59,457 nucleotides of DNA, taken from positions 1 to 59,457 of the forward strand of contig JAAYFS010000054.1 of the NCBI GenBank assembly GCA_012728115.1. Reading direction: 5' to 3'. Origin of the DNA: Bacillota bacterium (GTDB lineage: Bacteria > Bacillota > Limnochordia > Darwinibacteriales > JAAYFS01). This document shows, piece after piece, positions 47,546 through 56,864 of the stretch; positions within the stretch are counted from its first letter, which is position 1; every line of letters begins with the position of its first letter. Below the pieces are notes generated by a model. It had not been told where the DNA came from. It searched no databases and saw nothing but the letters and a program-made list of their open reading frames with translations. A program made the position numbers and the translations under genes.

Positions 47546-47570
47546 TAATTCTCCCTTTCCCTCCTAAAGC

Positions 47571-48485
47571 TTAATTCGCCCTTCCTGGAAACTGGCGAAT
47601 TTTTTGTTCCTCCGCATGCGCAGCATCTTCTGCCAAAACATCTTGCAGGGCCTTAAGTGCTACCTCGATCTGACTCTCATCTGGTTGACGGGTAGTTAGA
47701 TATTGAAGACCTTTTCCAGGTAACGCAATGAGTTTAAAGATCGGATGACAATTTTCCTTTCCCGCTTGTTTTATAATCTCATAGGATACCCCTGCGACAA
47801 TAGGCAAAATTGCGATATGAATCAGGATTCTTTGCAAAAACGGAGGTCTTCCAAAAAACGAAAAGATAAAAACGCTCGTAAAAAGCACAATCAGCAAGAA
47901 GTTTGTTCCACAACGAGCATGGATTCTGGAATGTTTCTTGATATTTTCGATCGTTAATTGATCGCCAGATTCATAACAATTAATTACTTTGTGTTCTGCA
48001 CCATGATATTGGAACACGCGTTGAATATCTTTCATTAACGAGATTCCAAGGATGTATAATAAAAAGAAGCTAATCTTTATTAACCCTTCTACTAGATTTA
48101 AAAGAATGTTACTGCTAATAGCTGATTGCACAAATCGGAGAATAAATGCTGGTAACACTACAAATAGTCCAACAGTCAAAAGAAAAGCAAATCCAATCGT
48201 GAAAACGATTTCCTTGGTAGACAATTGTTCTTCCTCTTCACCAGCATATTCATTGGCCGAATAGGTAAGGCTTTGTAAACCGAGTACCATGGTCTCGATC
48301 AAAGCAACAGCTCCTCTAAGGATCGGTTTCTTTAGGATCGGAAAACGATCGGACCAAGGTTTTAACTCATCCTTCCGAACCACAACCTCATTAGTCATTT
48401 TGCGAACCGCTATCGCACTATAGCGCTTACCGCGCATCATTACTCCTTCTATAACTGCTTGACCACCGTAGTTAAACTTCTCCAC
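47571..48485 (-). CDS. DUF1385 membrane protein
   Basis: A GTG at 48485 fits the AGAGGAA site better than one nine bases earlier; about 304 aa. Opening NYGGQAVIEGVMMRGKRYSA and later FQYHGAEHKVINCYE, then RIHARCGTNFLLIV are the conserved DUF1385 segments. Four or so membrane spans in the middle. Function unknown; in clostridia the gene usually sits beside prfA/prmC, as here. It overlaps the upstream gene by 14 bases. Confidence 0.88.
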   Translation of the reverse strand: MEKFNYGGQAVIEGVMMRGKRYSAIAVRKMTNEVVVRKDELKPWSDRFPILKKPILRGAVALIETMVLGLQSLTYSANEYAGEEEEQLSTKEIVFTIGFAFLLTVGLFVVLPAFILRFVQSAISSNILLNLVEGLIKISFFLLYILGISLMKDIQRVFQYHGAEHKVINCYESGDQLTIENIKKHSRIHARCGTNFLLIVLFTSVFIFSFFGRPPFLQRILIHIAILPIVAGVSYEIIKQAGKENCHPIFKLIALPGKGLQYLTTRQPDESQIEVALKALQDVLAEDAAHAEEQKIRQFPGRAN

Positions 48486-49368
48486 TCGGTACACTTCCTC
48501 TCACTAACTGAGTGATTTCATTTATCTTTTCAACTGGAACTAAAGCGACTAAAACATCGCCAGGATAGATAATATCATGTCCATCTGGTGCAACAATATC
48601 TTTGGGAGATCGCAGAATCGATAGCACACTGACCTGGTATTTCGTTCGCAGACCGATATCGGCTAAAGAACGATAACAAAACTCTGATTCCTTATTAACC
48701 ACCAAACGAGCAACGATGGTATCATCGGGGATATGAGTTACACTCTTAAAAGGTTGGAGACTCAAAGGCCGTTCATAGGCATCACTCTTATAAGTCCGAT
48801 ATCCTCGTGGCAAGCAGAGTCGCGTAATCACACCGATCACCACTCCAACTCCCCAACCAGATAATAAAGCCGCAAATGTCCCATAAAAAGTAGTTAGGGC
48901 TGCAATTCCAATCTCGGGAATTAACTGTTCAACCGAAGTTTGCAAACGGATAATCTGATCAAATACCGATAAACCACCAACTAAACCAACATAAGAGCTA
49001 ATATTTCCGCGAGTCTGAGAACCGATATGGTACGAAAGCCCAACTGTCAGCACTGCTCCAAGAAAGAATGGAAATCCCAGTGAAGACATAGCACCAAAAA
49101 TTATACCAATAATTAGACCCGTACTAAGGGTAATTGCTGTACCTGTTATGCGAGGGACTAATAATAAAATCAGGTCCTTCCAGTGTTTGATGCGCAAGGA
49201 AAACTTAGGCATAGCTACAATTACGTCGAAAGCAAGTTGAGCAATAAAAATTGAAACGAATGATGATGTAAGGCCTGGGACATCGATTATAATATAGTAT
49301 GCCAAACCGACTGCAAAGGCTCTCATAAAAACAATAAGTCTAATTAGCCACCGCGATCCTTTGCTCAC
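48472..49368 (-). CDS. membrane protein with C-terminal RCK_C/TrkA-C-like domain
   Basis: Start GTG at 49368 (GGGAG at 9 bases) preferred over a TTG nine bases earlier. About 298 aa: five or six membrane segments in the first 210 residues, then a TrkA-C-like domain at about 220 to 290 (FCYRSLADIGLRTKYQVSVL, DIIYPGDVLVALVP). RCK_C domains bind small regulatory ligands such as cyclic di-AMP. I do not recognise the membrane part as a known channel. Possibly a ligand-gated transporter or a sensor; it precedes DUF1385 in an operon. Confidence 0.6.
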   Translation of the reverse strand: MSKGSRWLIRLIVFMRAFAVGLAYYIIIDVPGLTSSFVSIFIAQLAFDVIVAMPKFSLRIKHWKDLILLLVPRITGTAITLSTGLIIGIIFGAMSSLGFPFFLGAVLTVGLSYHIGSQTRGNISSYVGLVGGLSVFDQIIRLQTSVEQLIPEIGIAALTTFYGTFAALLSGWGVGVVIGVITRLCLPRGYRTYKSDAYERPLSLQPFKSVTHIPDDTIVARLVVNKESEFCYRSLADIGLRTKYQVSVLSILRSPKDIVAPDGHDIIYPGDVLVALVPVEKINEITQLVRGSVPSGEV

Positions 49369-49456
49369 CCAAATCAACTCCCATTTGAAAAAAACACTCT
49401 AGCATGAACTAACTTCTTAACTTCTTTTTTGCCTTGTCCGTTTCCTTCTTCAAAAC

Positions 49457-50674
49457 TTACCTTATTATTTCCCAGTTAATCAAGTATTTAGCTATCTCAG
49501 GGTTTACTCTCACGGTTAGAACAACACCATCTTGAGTGTACTCCTCGTTTGTAACTTCTGCTTTCTCTCGTAGGAAGCTAGCCTTCGCAAGCTGGTCAAA
49601 TGGGAATAGATATTGACGAACGGAACTTTTCCTATTGAAGTACTCAAAAACAACTTCAGCGAGTAGATCAAGGTTCTGTCCAGTTAGAGCAGAAACACCA
49701 ACACTGTCTTTAGTTACTACAACAGGTTCGGCAACTTTATCGATCTTATTATAAACACAGATTATATCTTGAGTAGCCCCTATTTCTTGCAGTACTTTTT
49801 CTACTGCTTCTTTCTGTTCTGCCATTTGTGGATGACTCGCATCAATTATATGTAATAGCAAGTCCGCTTGCAACACTTCTTCTAAAGTCGCTCTAAAGGC
49901 AGCTATTAATGTATGTGGCAAACGTCTTATAAACCCAACAGTATCTGTTAGATAAACCCAATTGTTATCTTTTAATTCCCAACGCCTGATCGTTGGATCT
50001 AAAGTTGCAAAAAGCTGATCTGCTACATAAACTTTTTCTCCTGTTAGTCTTGCTAGTAAGGATGACTTGCCAGCATTAGTGTAACCTACCAAGCTAACGA
50101 GCGGAGTTGCCTGACGGCGTCTACCAGTTCTATGAATAGCACGTACTTTTTCAATTTTCTCTAGTTCGTTCTCTAAATCAGCGATCCGACCGCGAATTCG
50201 TCGTCGATCCGTTTCAAGTTTGGTTTCTCCAGGACCTCTAGTACCGATTCCTCCACCAAGTCTGGAGAGCGCTTGCCCATGACCAACGAGGCGGGGTAGT
50301 AAGTATTTAAGCTGTGCAAGCTCAACCTGTAGCTTTCCTTCAGCAGATTGAGCGCGACTAGCAAAAATATCTAGGATGAGTTGAGTTCGATCTAGTACTG
50401 GAGCATCCATTAAGTCTGATAAATTTCCTTGTTGAGCTGGTGTAAGTTCATCATCAAAAATTACGATCGAGTCCTCCTCAAGTAGCTTCCCGATTTCAAT
50501 CGCTTTTCCTTTTCCAATAAAGGTACCTGGGGCGGGCCGATCTCTTTTCTGAATAAAGGTGTCTATTACCTCAAGTCCCGCGTCAGTAGCTAGTTCGGCT
50601 AACTCTTCGAGTGATTCCTGTATTTGCCAATCAGTTTGTCTTGTTTGTAACGCAACCAAGCATGCTTTTGTCAT
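49457..50674 (-). CDS. hflX: ribosome-associated GTPase HflX
   Basis: 405 aa. N-terminal HflX domain (PAPGTFIGKGKAIEIGKLL, LTPAQQGNL, LGGGIGTRGPGETKLETDR), then the GTPase domain with G1 GYTNAGKSS, G2/G3 DTVGFIRRLPHTLIAAFRAT and G4 NKID. It rescues stalled or heat-damaged ribosomes. Good GGGAGGG ribosome site; divergent from dinB. Confidence 0.96.
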   Translation of the reverse strand: MTKACLVALQTRQTDWQIQESLEELAELATDAGLEVIDTFIQKRDRPAPGTFIGKGKAIEIGKLLEEDSIVIFDDELTPAQQGNLSDLMDAPVLDRTQLILDIFASRAQSAEGKLQVELAQLKYLLPRLVGHGQALSRLGGGIGTRGPGETKLETDRRRIRGRIADLENELEKIEKVRAIHRTGRRRQATPLVSLVGYTNAGKSSLLARLTGEKVYVADQLFATLDPTIRRWELKDNNWVYLTDTVGFIRRLPHTLIAAFRATLEEVLQADLLLHIIDASHPQMAEQKEAVEKVLQEIGATQDIICVYNKIDKVAEPVVVTKDSVGVSALTGQNLDLLAEVVFEYFNRKSSVRQYLFPFDQLAKASFLREKAEVTNEEYTQDGVVLTVRVNPEIAKYLINWEIIR

Positions 50675-50817
50675 AGGGCTTTCCCTCCCTTGTACTACTA
50701 TTTTAAACCAATTTTGGACTGCCCGCTACCAAGCTTTCATTGATTATTATGAAGTGAAGGTGATTTTATTTTTGTTGTGGAAATATGTTAGTGAAATCTC
50801 TTGATGGAGGTGAGCAA

Positions 50818-51981
50818 ATGAGTACTATCCTCCACGTGGATATGGATGCCTTTTTTGCGGCAGTTGAAATTCTGGATAACCCCGAGTACCAAGGTAAACC
50901 AGTGATTGTTGGTGGACGAAAAGATTCCAAACGAGGCGTCGTCTCGACGTGCTCCTACGAAGCTAGAGCCTATGGAGTTCATAGCGCAATGCCGATCCAA
51001 CAAGCGGTAAAATTATGTCCAAACGCAATATTCATTCCAGGACGGATGAGGCGATACCAAGAAGTTTCACAAAAGATCCATGAGATATTTCCTCAGTTTT
51101 CCCCCATTGTTGAACCGCTTTCAATCGATGAAGCATTTCTGGACATGACTGGCTGTGAACATTTCTATAAAGATCTCTATGATATGGGTGCCATTTTAAA
51201 AAATCGGATCAAGTCGGAAGTAGGAATAACCGCCTCTGTGGGGATCGCACCTAATAAATTTTTAGCAAAACTCGCCTCAGGGTACAAAAAACCTGATGGA
51301 TTAGTAGTACTTAAGCAGGAAGATGTACAATCCTTCCTCGCTGGTCTTCCTGTCGGTAAATTATGGGGTGTCGGCGATAAATCACAAATAATGCTAAGAA
51401 AACAAGGAATTTTAACCGTCAAGGATTTATTACAATACTCCGAAGAATGGCTTGTTAGTCAATTCGGTAATTTCGGTACCCATTTATACAAACTAGCACG
51501 GGGAATTGATGACCGCAAGGTGGAACCTTCCCATCAAGCCAAGTCGATTGGACAGGAAGTTACCTTTAACGAGGATTATGATGATCCAGAAATCTTAAAA
51601 ACTGTAATTGCACAACTAACCGAAAAGGTTGGTTGGCGCTTACGCCATGGCAAAATGTATGCACGCACCGTTACCTTGAAAGTACGTTATTATGATTTTA
51701 AAACAATCACTAGAGCACATACCTTGCCACACGCCATTGATGACGATGATAGTATCTATAATACCGCGATCCACCTATTTAATACGGTAGAGTTAAAACC
51801 AATTAGGCTGATTGGAGTTACTGTTTCCAATCTAACAACTAGCAAACAGTTGTTTTTATTTGAGACTGAACAACGAAACTCTAAGCTAAGCGAAGTAATG
51901 GATAAGGTAAATAATAAATTCTCGAAAACCGCCATAACACGCGGACGGACAATTTTACCACAAAACAAAAGAGAGCGCTAG
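50818..51981 (+). CDS. dinB: DNA polymerase IV (Y family)
   Basis: The ATG at 50818 with GGAGGTGAG upstream gives MSTILHVDMDAFFAAVEILD; 387 aa. Catalytic acids in HVDMDAFFAAVE and PLSIDEAFLDMTG; YEARAYGVHSAM is the nucleotide-binding segment; the little finger follows from about 240. Error-prone lesion-bypass polymerase. One of only two clear plus-strand coding genes. No LexA box of the GAAC-N4-GTTC kind is visible upstream, so SOS control is not supported. Confidence 0.96.
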   Translation: MSTILHVDMDAFFAAVEILDNPEYQGKPVIVGGRKDSKRGVVSTCSYEARAYGVHSAMPIQQAVKLCPNAIFIPGRMRRYQEVSQKIHEIFPQFSPIVEPLSIDEAFLDMTGCEHFYKDLYDMGAILKNRIKSEVGITASVGIAPNKFLAKLASGYKKPDGLVVLKQEDVQSFLAGLPVGKLWGVGDKSQIMLRKQGILTVKDLLQYSEEWLVSQFGNFGTHLYKLARGIDDRKVEPSHQAKSIGQEVTFNEDYDDPEILKTVIAQLTEKVGWRLRHGKMYARTVTLKVRYYDFKTITRAHTLPHAIDDDDSIYNTAIHLFNTVELKPIRLIGVTVSNLTTSKQLFLFETEQRNSKLSEVMDKVNNKFSKTAITRGRTILPQNKRER

Positions 51982-51992
51982 GCTCTCTTTTT
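51970..51992. terminator. bidirectional terminator between dinB and codY
   Basis: Stem AGAGAGC / GCTCTCT with a 5-base loop containing the dinB stop codon, flanked by T-run on the right and A-run on the left, so it serves both converging genes. Confidence 0.85.
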
Positions 51993-52014
51993 ACATTCAT
52001 CCATTCTGTGCAAA

Positions 52015-52776
52015 TTAGTTTAGAGCTTTTCTATCCTTAGGATATGGATATCTTTGCTTTTCAAACTCTGCACGAAGCTCTTTGTTAAGGATTCTTAAAT
52101 ATGTTCCTTTCATTCCTAAAGAACGAGATTCTACCACGTTAGCTGAAGCAAGTTTGCGTAAAGCGTTTACGATTACTGATCTGGTAATACCTGCTTCATC
52201 AGCAATTCGGCTTGCTACCAACAAACCTTCATCCCCATCAAGTTCGTCGAGGATATGTTGCATTGCCAATACCTCTGAATAAGAGAGACTCTTAATGGCA
52301 GAACGAGCAATTCTCGTTTCTTGCATTTCGTCCTCTTCCTCTTCGGAAATGACATAAGAAATAGCCATACCGATTGCGGTAGCGGCTATCTCAGCTATTA
52401 CAAAATCATCATCGCTGAAAGTTCCATCTTGACGAACAAAAATCAATGATGCAACTCTACGGCTTGCCCCTACCACAGGCGCACAAAGAATCGCTTCACC
52501 ATTATCTCCTTGAATAATGGATGAAGCTCCGATTTTAAGTAATGTGCTGTGAAGTTCTTCATCGACTTCGCCTGTTGCCAACCATTCTTGGTCGAATGGT
52601 GTGTTCTCATAACCTTCTTCTAATGCATACCCTAGGAGCTTGCCTCTCCTATTGATGAGGTACACGTTAGAATTATCCATGCCTTTGCGCACTGCTGCAC
52701 AGAAATCATCAAACTCGACCTTGTTACCCTCTTGTTGTAACAATTGGGTCAAGTCTTTCATGCGCTTAATTAGCAT
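52015..52776 (-). CDS. codY: global regulator CodY
   Basis: The ATG at 52776 after GGAGGAGAC gives 253 aa. N-terminal GAF domain (EFDDFCAAVRKGMDNSNVYL, RRGKLLGYALEEGYENTPF) binds branched-chain amino acids; C-terminal winged helix DEAGITRSVIVNALRKLASA, then SRSLGMKGTYLRILN is nearly invariant in the family. Senses GTP and Ile/Val/Leu and represses stationary-phase genes. Here it stands alone, not in the codV-clpQY-codY operon. Confidence 0.97.
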   Translation of the reverse strand: MLIKRMKDLTQLLQQEGNKVEFDDFCAAVRKGMDNSNVYLINRRGKLLGYALEEGYENTPFDQEWLATGEVDEELHSTLLKIGASSIIQGDNGEAILCAPVVGASRRVASLIFVRQDGTFSDDDFVIAEIAATAIGMAISYVISEEEEDEMQETRIARSAIKSLSYSEVLAMQHILDELDGDEGLLVASRIADEAGITRSVIVNALRKLASANVVESRSLGMKGTYLRILNKELRAEFEKQRYPYPKDRKALN

Positions 52777-52829
52777 AAATAGTCTCCTCCCTCTCATGCG
52801 AAAAGTTCTAAAAAATTCAAATCAATACA

Positions 52830-52858
52830 ATTATAACTACTATACAAATTGTTGTCAA
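52830..52858 (-). promoter_or_regulatory. consensus sigma-A promoter of codY
   Basis: TTGACA (52853-52858), 17-base spacer, TATAAT (52830-52835) on the minus strand: both boxes match the consensus fully. The rest of the 254-base gap between codY and the methyltransferase gene is AT-rich; I see no gene and no CodY box in it. Confidence 0.85.
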
Positions 52859-53031
52859 CATAGTTTTCGAGCATTTTTGTTAAAAACCCTTTAAACTAGA
52901 TTTTATCAAAAAAATATAAACGATTCCAAAAGACAAAATCCTAACAAACCTCCCATAGTTTATCATTTATCGACAAAATTCGCAAGCAACTGTTACAATA
53001 TTTTGAAGTTAGGTATCAGATAGATATTTCA

Positions 53032-53652
53032 CTATATACCTGCGCTTTCAACATCTTCTTCTTTTAGTCGATAGATAATGAATTTTTCATAACCATCCTG
53101 AGCTCCTGGAACGCGGATTTTGTTAATTTTTCTAAACGGATATTGCCTGACAATCTCTTTGTACTCAGGCAAAGGATAATAAAGAATCAGGTCGACTGTT
53201 CGCGGTACCCTTTTCACGGAAGAAACAATGTTTTTGATAACTTTTGCAAAAACATTACTAGAGAATGGGTTGAAGAAATAAAAGCAATTGTCTTGTCGCT
53301 TAATTTCATAATGTTCCGCTAAACCATATTTTAACCAAATTGATGCAGGAATACGCTTATTTTTCAAACGATGGCTACGTTTGTTTTCAAGGGCTTCGGA
53401 ATACGTTTTATCATGAGCTTCGATACCAAGAACTGGAACTTGGAAATGTCTATGAATGAAAAGAGCAACCCTACCTCTCCCACATCCAAAATCAACAACT
53501 CGATGGTGTTTCTTGATTTTGTATGATTTAAACAAGGTCTCCAACGCCTCATACGGAGTCGCTTCATAGCGATTGTAATGACGTTGACCCGACCACTCCC
53601 GTAATCCCGTAGTCTTGATTCCCAATTCTTTGTCATATCTTTTTGCACTCAT
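53032..53652 (-). CDS. class I SAM-dependent methyltransferase
   Basis: The ATG at 53652 (AAAGGG upstream) gives MSAKRYDKELGIKTTGLREW; 206 aa. SAM motif I HRVVDFGCGRGRVALFIH near residue 55 and acidic GIEAHDKTY after the next strand. The motif-IV-like segment reads FYFFNPFSSN, so it is not the NPPY of N-methylases. Substrate unknown. Monocistronic between hemerythrin and codY. Confidence 0.8.
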   Translation of the reverse strand: MSAKRYDKELGIKTTGLREWSGQRHYNRYEATPYEALETLFKSYKIKKHHRVVDFGCGRGRVALFIHRHFQVPVLGIEAHDKTYSEALENKRSHRLKNKRIPASIWLKYGLAEHYEIKRQDNCFYFFNPFSSNVFAKVIKNIVSSVKRVPRTVDLILYYPLPEYKEIVRQYPFRKINKIRVPGAQDGYEKFIIYRLKEEDVESAGI

Positions 53653-53744
53653 CGAACTAACCCTTTCCAAAAATACTTTACTTTATCACGATCGTTAAAT
53701 ACTAAGTCTCTTGAAAGAAGGTGTTCATGCCGTGCAGACAGCAT

Positions 53745-53785
53745 AAAACAACCCCGATGCAGTGGTTCTATCCACGAACGGGGTT
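53745..53785 (-). terminator. terminator after the hemerythrin gene
   Basis: Outer stem AACCCCG / CGGGGTT and inner stem GTGG / CCAC form one long interrupted hairpin; the minus strand continues TGTTTTATG. Lies 20 bases after the stop. Confidence 0.75.
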
Positions 53786-53805
53786 TAGGTGCAGAAGCTT
53801 TCGGT

Positions 53806-54201
53806 TTATTTCTGATTGACAAACTCGCCGATTTTTCGATCCATGTTCGAGATATGTTTTGTGAGCCAATCGATCACCATTTTGTTTGCATTAATAATTA
53901 CTGTTAAACTTCCACCTGAAGTCTCGTAATCATTGCGCAGCTTCTCTAGCTGAGCAATAAAGGCTGTGTGTGCCTTTTTTTGTTCACTATAACCTGGGTA
54001 CTTAATGCTAAGCATGTAATTTTCTTCGTCTTCGAAATGTTTCTTGGTGTAAGAATCTAAAAACTCCAGTAGTTCCCCTATGTACTCTTTTGCCTGTCCT
54101 TTTTTTCCCGCCTCGAATAGCTTTTCAGCTCGTTCAAACCATTCCTTATGCTGCTCATCGATCATATTAATACCTACAGATAAAGATGGATGCCACGGCA
54201 T
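53806..54201 (-). CDS. bacteriohemerythrin with one altered iron ligand
   Basis: 131 aa, AAAGGAGG before the ATG. Four-helix hemerythrin fold; iron ligands visible: His18 (MIDEQHKEWF), His55 and Glu59 (KKHFEDEE), His78 (KKAHTAF), His116 and Asp121 (TKHISNMD). The usual His of the HxxxH pair is Gln74 (YSEQKKAH). Hemerythrins bind O2 or NO at a di-iron site; the change could weaken this or leave a mononuclear site. Own promoter and terminator. Confidence 0.92.
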   Translation of the reverse strand: MPWHPSLSVGINMIDEQHKEWFERAEKLFEAGKKGQAKEYIGELLEFLDSYTKKHFEDEENYMLSIKYPGYSEQKKAHTAFIAQLEKLRNDYETSGGSLTVIINANKMVIDWLTKHISNMDRKIGEFVNQK

Positions 54202-54248
54202 AGGTTAGCCTCCTTTTAACGATCATTATGAACAAGATATGTAATTAA

Positions 54249-54277
54249 ATATTATCATAAAACTAATAAATGTTCAA
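54249..54277 (-). promoter_or_regulatory. promoter of the hemerythrin gene
   Basis: TTGAAC (54272-54277), 17-base spacer, TAATAT (54249-54254) on the minus strand. A 10-base AT palindrome (AATAATTATT) overlaps its upstream edge and the end of the helicase gene. Confidence 0.5.
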
Positions 54278-54284
54278 TAATTAT

Positions 54285-55655
54285 TCAACTTCGCTTGCGT
54301 TTACGATGGCGAGGCTTAGCCTGGCGTGGTTTTTTGGGCTTTGAATGCTCCTCTGTCAGTTTTACTGGTAAGGTACTCGGTTCTTTGGTAAGTAGTTTAA
54401 GAGCAGTCGCAAGGAGAGTCACAGAATCATGATCCTCTAGAAGGTTTTCAGCAATTGCCTTGTATGTGGAAGATACAGGCTCATTAGTGGCTTTAAGAAC
54501 TCGTTCTACCGTGATTCGCTGCTGTCCAGCTAAAGCATCTGTTAATGTAGGAATAGGATGCCGTAAAATCTTTCGCTGGGTGAGCTGCTCAATCACTCTA
54601 AGCTGTTCTTGTTCGCGGTGAGTAATAAACGTAAAAGCTGCACCCTTACGTCCCGCGCGTCCCGTTCGCCCAATACGGTGGACATAGCTTTCAGGATCTT
54701 GGGGAATGTCGTAATTAAACACATGGCTAACTCCCTCGATATCGAGTCCGCGAGCAGCCACGTCGGTTGCTACGAGTATTTCAATGTTTCCCGAACGAAA
54801 CTGTTTCATCACCATGTTTCGCTGACCTTGGTTGAGATCACCATGGATCGCTCCCGCAGAATAACCTCTGTGATTTAAAGCTTGGTTAAGCTCATCGACG
54901 CGTTTTTTGGTTCTCGCAAAGACAATTGCTCCTTCTGGGGAATGGAGATCCAAAAAGTTACACAAGGTATCAAATTTCTTTCTCTCTGGAACCTCAAGAT
55001 AATATTGCTCGATACTAGGTACTGTAATATTTCGTTGCGAAGCCTTGATTAAAATAGGCTCGTGCATGAATTGCTTTAAAAGATTTTCTACAGCTTTGGT
55101 GATCGAAGCGGAAAATAACAAAGTTTGCCTATCCTTAGGTATTTCTCCAAGAATGAATTTGATATCATCAATAAACCCCATATTAAGCATTTCATCTGCT
55201 TCATCTAGTACTACAATAGAAATATTATCGAGACGGACGGTGCGGCGACGCATATGATCCATCAACCGTCCAGGGGTCCCTACGACTATATGCGGACGGC
55301 TTTTAAGTAGTTTAATTTGCCTCATAATATCTTGACCACCATAGATAGGTAAGGTTCGAACCTTTTTGTATTCACCGATTTTATTTAGTTCCTCCGCAAC
55401 CTGAATTGCAAGTTCGCGGGTCGGGACGATAACCAAACCCTGAATATGGTCACTATCTTTTGTGATTTTCTCGATAATTGGTAATCCAAAAGCAGCGGTT
55501 TTTCCAGTTCCAGTAGGTGCTTGCCCGACTACATCGCTACCAGCAAGAGCAAGCGGGATCGCCTTTTCTTGGATTGGAGTGGGTTCCTCAAAACCTAGCC
55601 CGTATATCGCTTGAAGCGATTCGAGGCTTAATCCTAGTTTTTCAAATGCAGACAT
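54285..55655 (-). CDS. DEAD-box RNA helicase (CshA/DeaD type)
   Basis: 456 aa. Q motif (FEEPTPIQEKAIP), motif I APTGTGKTA, motif II VLDEADEM, motif III SAS (usual SAT), motif VI HRIGRTGRAGRKG. Basic C-terminal tail (SKPKKPRQAKPRHRKRKRS) instead of a DbpA-type RNA-binding domain. Unwinds structured RNA in ribosome assembly or mRNA decay, likely important in the cold. Preceded by an extended -10 promoter and a leader of about 100 bases. Confidence 0.95.
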   Translation of the reverse strand: MSAFEKLGLSLESLQAIYGLGFEEPTPIQEKAIPLALAGSDVVGQAPTGTGKTAAFGLPIIEKITKDSDHIQGLVIVPTRELAIQVAEELNKIGEYKKVRTLPIYGGQDIMRQIKLLKSRPHIVVGTPGRLMDHMRRRTVRLDNISIVVLDEADEMLNMGFIDDIKFILGEIPKDRQTLLFSASITKAVENLLKQFMHEPILIKASQRNITVPSIEQYYLEVPERKKFDTLCNFLDLHSPEGAIVFARTKKRVDELNQALNHRGYSAGAIHGDLNQGQRNMVMKQFRSGNIEILVATDVAARGLDIEGVSHVFNYDIPQDPESYVHRIGRTGRAGRKGAAFTFITHREQEQLRVIEQLTQRKILRHPIPTLTDALAGQQRITVERVLKATNEPVSSTYKAIAENLLEDHDSVTLLATALKLLTKEPSTLPVKLTEEHSKPKKPRQAKPRHRKRKRS

Positions 55656-55761
55656 AAATTTTTCCTCTTTTCCTAATTAGTTTCCCTCCATCCATTAAAA
55701 TATGGTTTCTCATCTCGACGGTTGAAGGTGGTGATTCCTTAAACAATATTTACTAAAATAA

Positions 55762-55770
55762 ATTATACCA
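55762..55770 (-). promoter_or_regulatory. extended -10 promoter of the DEAD-box helicase
   Basis: TGGTATAAT on the minus strand (TATAAT at 55762-55767); no good -35, as expected for an extended -10. It would give a leader of about 100 bases, a usual trait of cold-induced helicase genes. Confidence 0.5.
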
Positions 55771-55872
55771 CTTTACGAGTTTCTAATACGTTAGATAACA
55801 TTTCTTCGCAGATCCCTTTTTTGGCATCATGTCAGGCAAATGACAGCCACAAATGGTAGCGATAAATAACGA

Positions 55873-56832
55873 TTATTTTTCAGCTATTTCCACTTCTTTA
55901 CCATTTGAACGCTGCCAATGATTCACCGCACTTATTCCTAGCGCCACAAGAATCAAAGCGACCAAGATGGTCATGGTAAATTGCTCATCAGGTAATAGCA
56001 TGGTTGATAAAATCGCACCAGAAATTGGAATAAAGAAACGATAGATCGTTACCTCACCCGCTTTATTATACTTTAATAAAGTATACCAAATGGAAAACGC
56101 CGCAGCAGACAAGAACGCCGAATAGATGAACAAAATCCAAAATAGCGGAGTAGTACGTAGACTTCCTTCCAAAAGTGCTGGAATTCCAAGTACGATCAAT
56201 AGCAATGAACCAAGCGTTAATTGATAAGCATTAACGGTGACAGGATTGAGGCTCCTTCCAAGGCTTTTTGCCCAGAAGGTGCCAATCGCACTTGTTAAAC
56301 CAGCAAACACTAGAAAACCTTCTCCTCGAAAACTAAACTCCCACCCGATCGAGGTACTTGGTTGCCAATTAACTAGTATAATCCCAGCGAATCCAGTAAT
56401 AAGTCCGATCACCTTTCCGAAATTTAAGCGATCGTTAGTGTATATAAAATGCGCTAGCACCACAACTAAAAAATTGCCAATAGAATTAAGAATCGCACTC
56501 TTGATTCCACTAACCACCGCTACACCGTTGTAGAAGAAGTAATATTGTAAGCCAGTTTGCGCTAAACCCAACCAGAGTAGGGATTTTATGCTTGTCCGCG
56601 ACATTTTTACAGGTTGACGTAGAACAAACTTTTGCATCGCAAAGACCATCAAGCCAGCGAGGAAAAACCTTGCCCCTGCAATTAACATCCGTGCCGACAC
56701 ATCCGATGTTGCGATTTGTAATTCCGCGTATGTAATCTTTAAAACTGGAAATGCACTGCCCCAAAGAATACAAGCGATGATCGCCATGAATGCTACAAAA
56801 TATTTATTAGTCCAAATGGTGTTTTCGTTCAC
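55873..56832 (-). CDS. EamA-family (DMT) transporter
   Basis: 319 aa, ten membrane segments in two EamA repeats: the first opens FVAFMAIIACILWGSAFPVL, the second at about residue 165 (FAGLTSAIGTFWAKSLGRSL). Typical drug/metabolite exporter of the inner membrane; substrate unknown. Monocistronic. An inverted repeat overlaps its -10 region. Confidence 0.88.
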   Translation of the reverse strand: MNENTIWTNKYFVAFMAIIACILWGSAFPVLKITYAELQIATSDVSARMLIAGARFFLAGLMVFAMQKFVLRQPVKMSRTSIKSLLWLGLAQTGLQYYFFYNGVAVVSGIKSAILNSIGNFLVVVLAHFIYTNDRLNFGKVIGLITGFAGIILVNWQPSTSIGWEFSFRGEGFLVFAGLTSAIGTFWAKSLGRSLNPVTVNAYQLTLGSLLLIVLGIPALLEGSLRTTPLFWILFIYSAFLSAAAFSIWYTLLKYNKAGEVTIYRFFIPISGAILSTMLLPDEQFTMTILVALILVALGISAVNHWQRSNGKEVEIAEK

Positions 56833-56864
56833 TTAATTCATCCCTTAATTATTTGATTTTTATG

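Noticed and set aside
50675-50817. LexA/SOS box upstream of dinB.
   Set aside because: No GAAC-N4-GTTC-like sequence found in the intergenic region.
52777-53031. CodY autoregulatory box (AATTTTCWGAAAATT).
   Set aside because: AT-rich stretches occur but none matches the 15-base motif acceptably.
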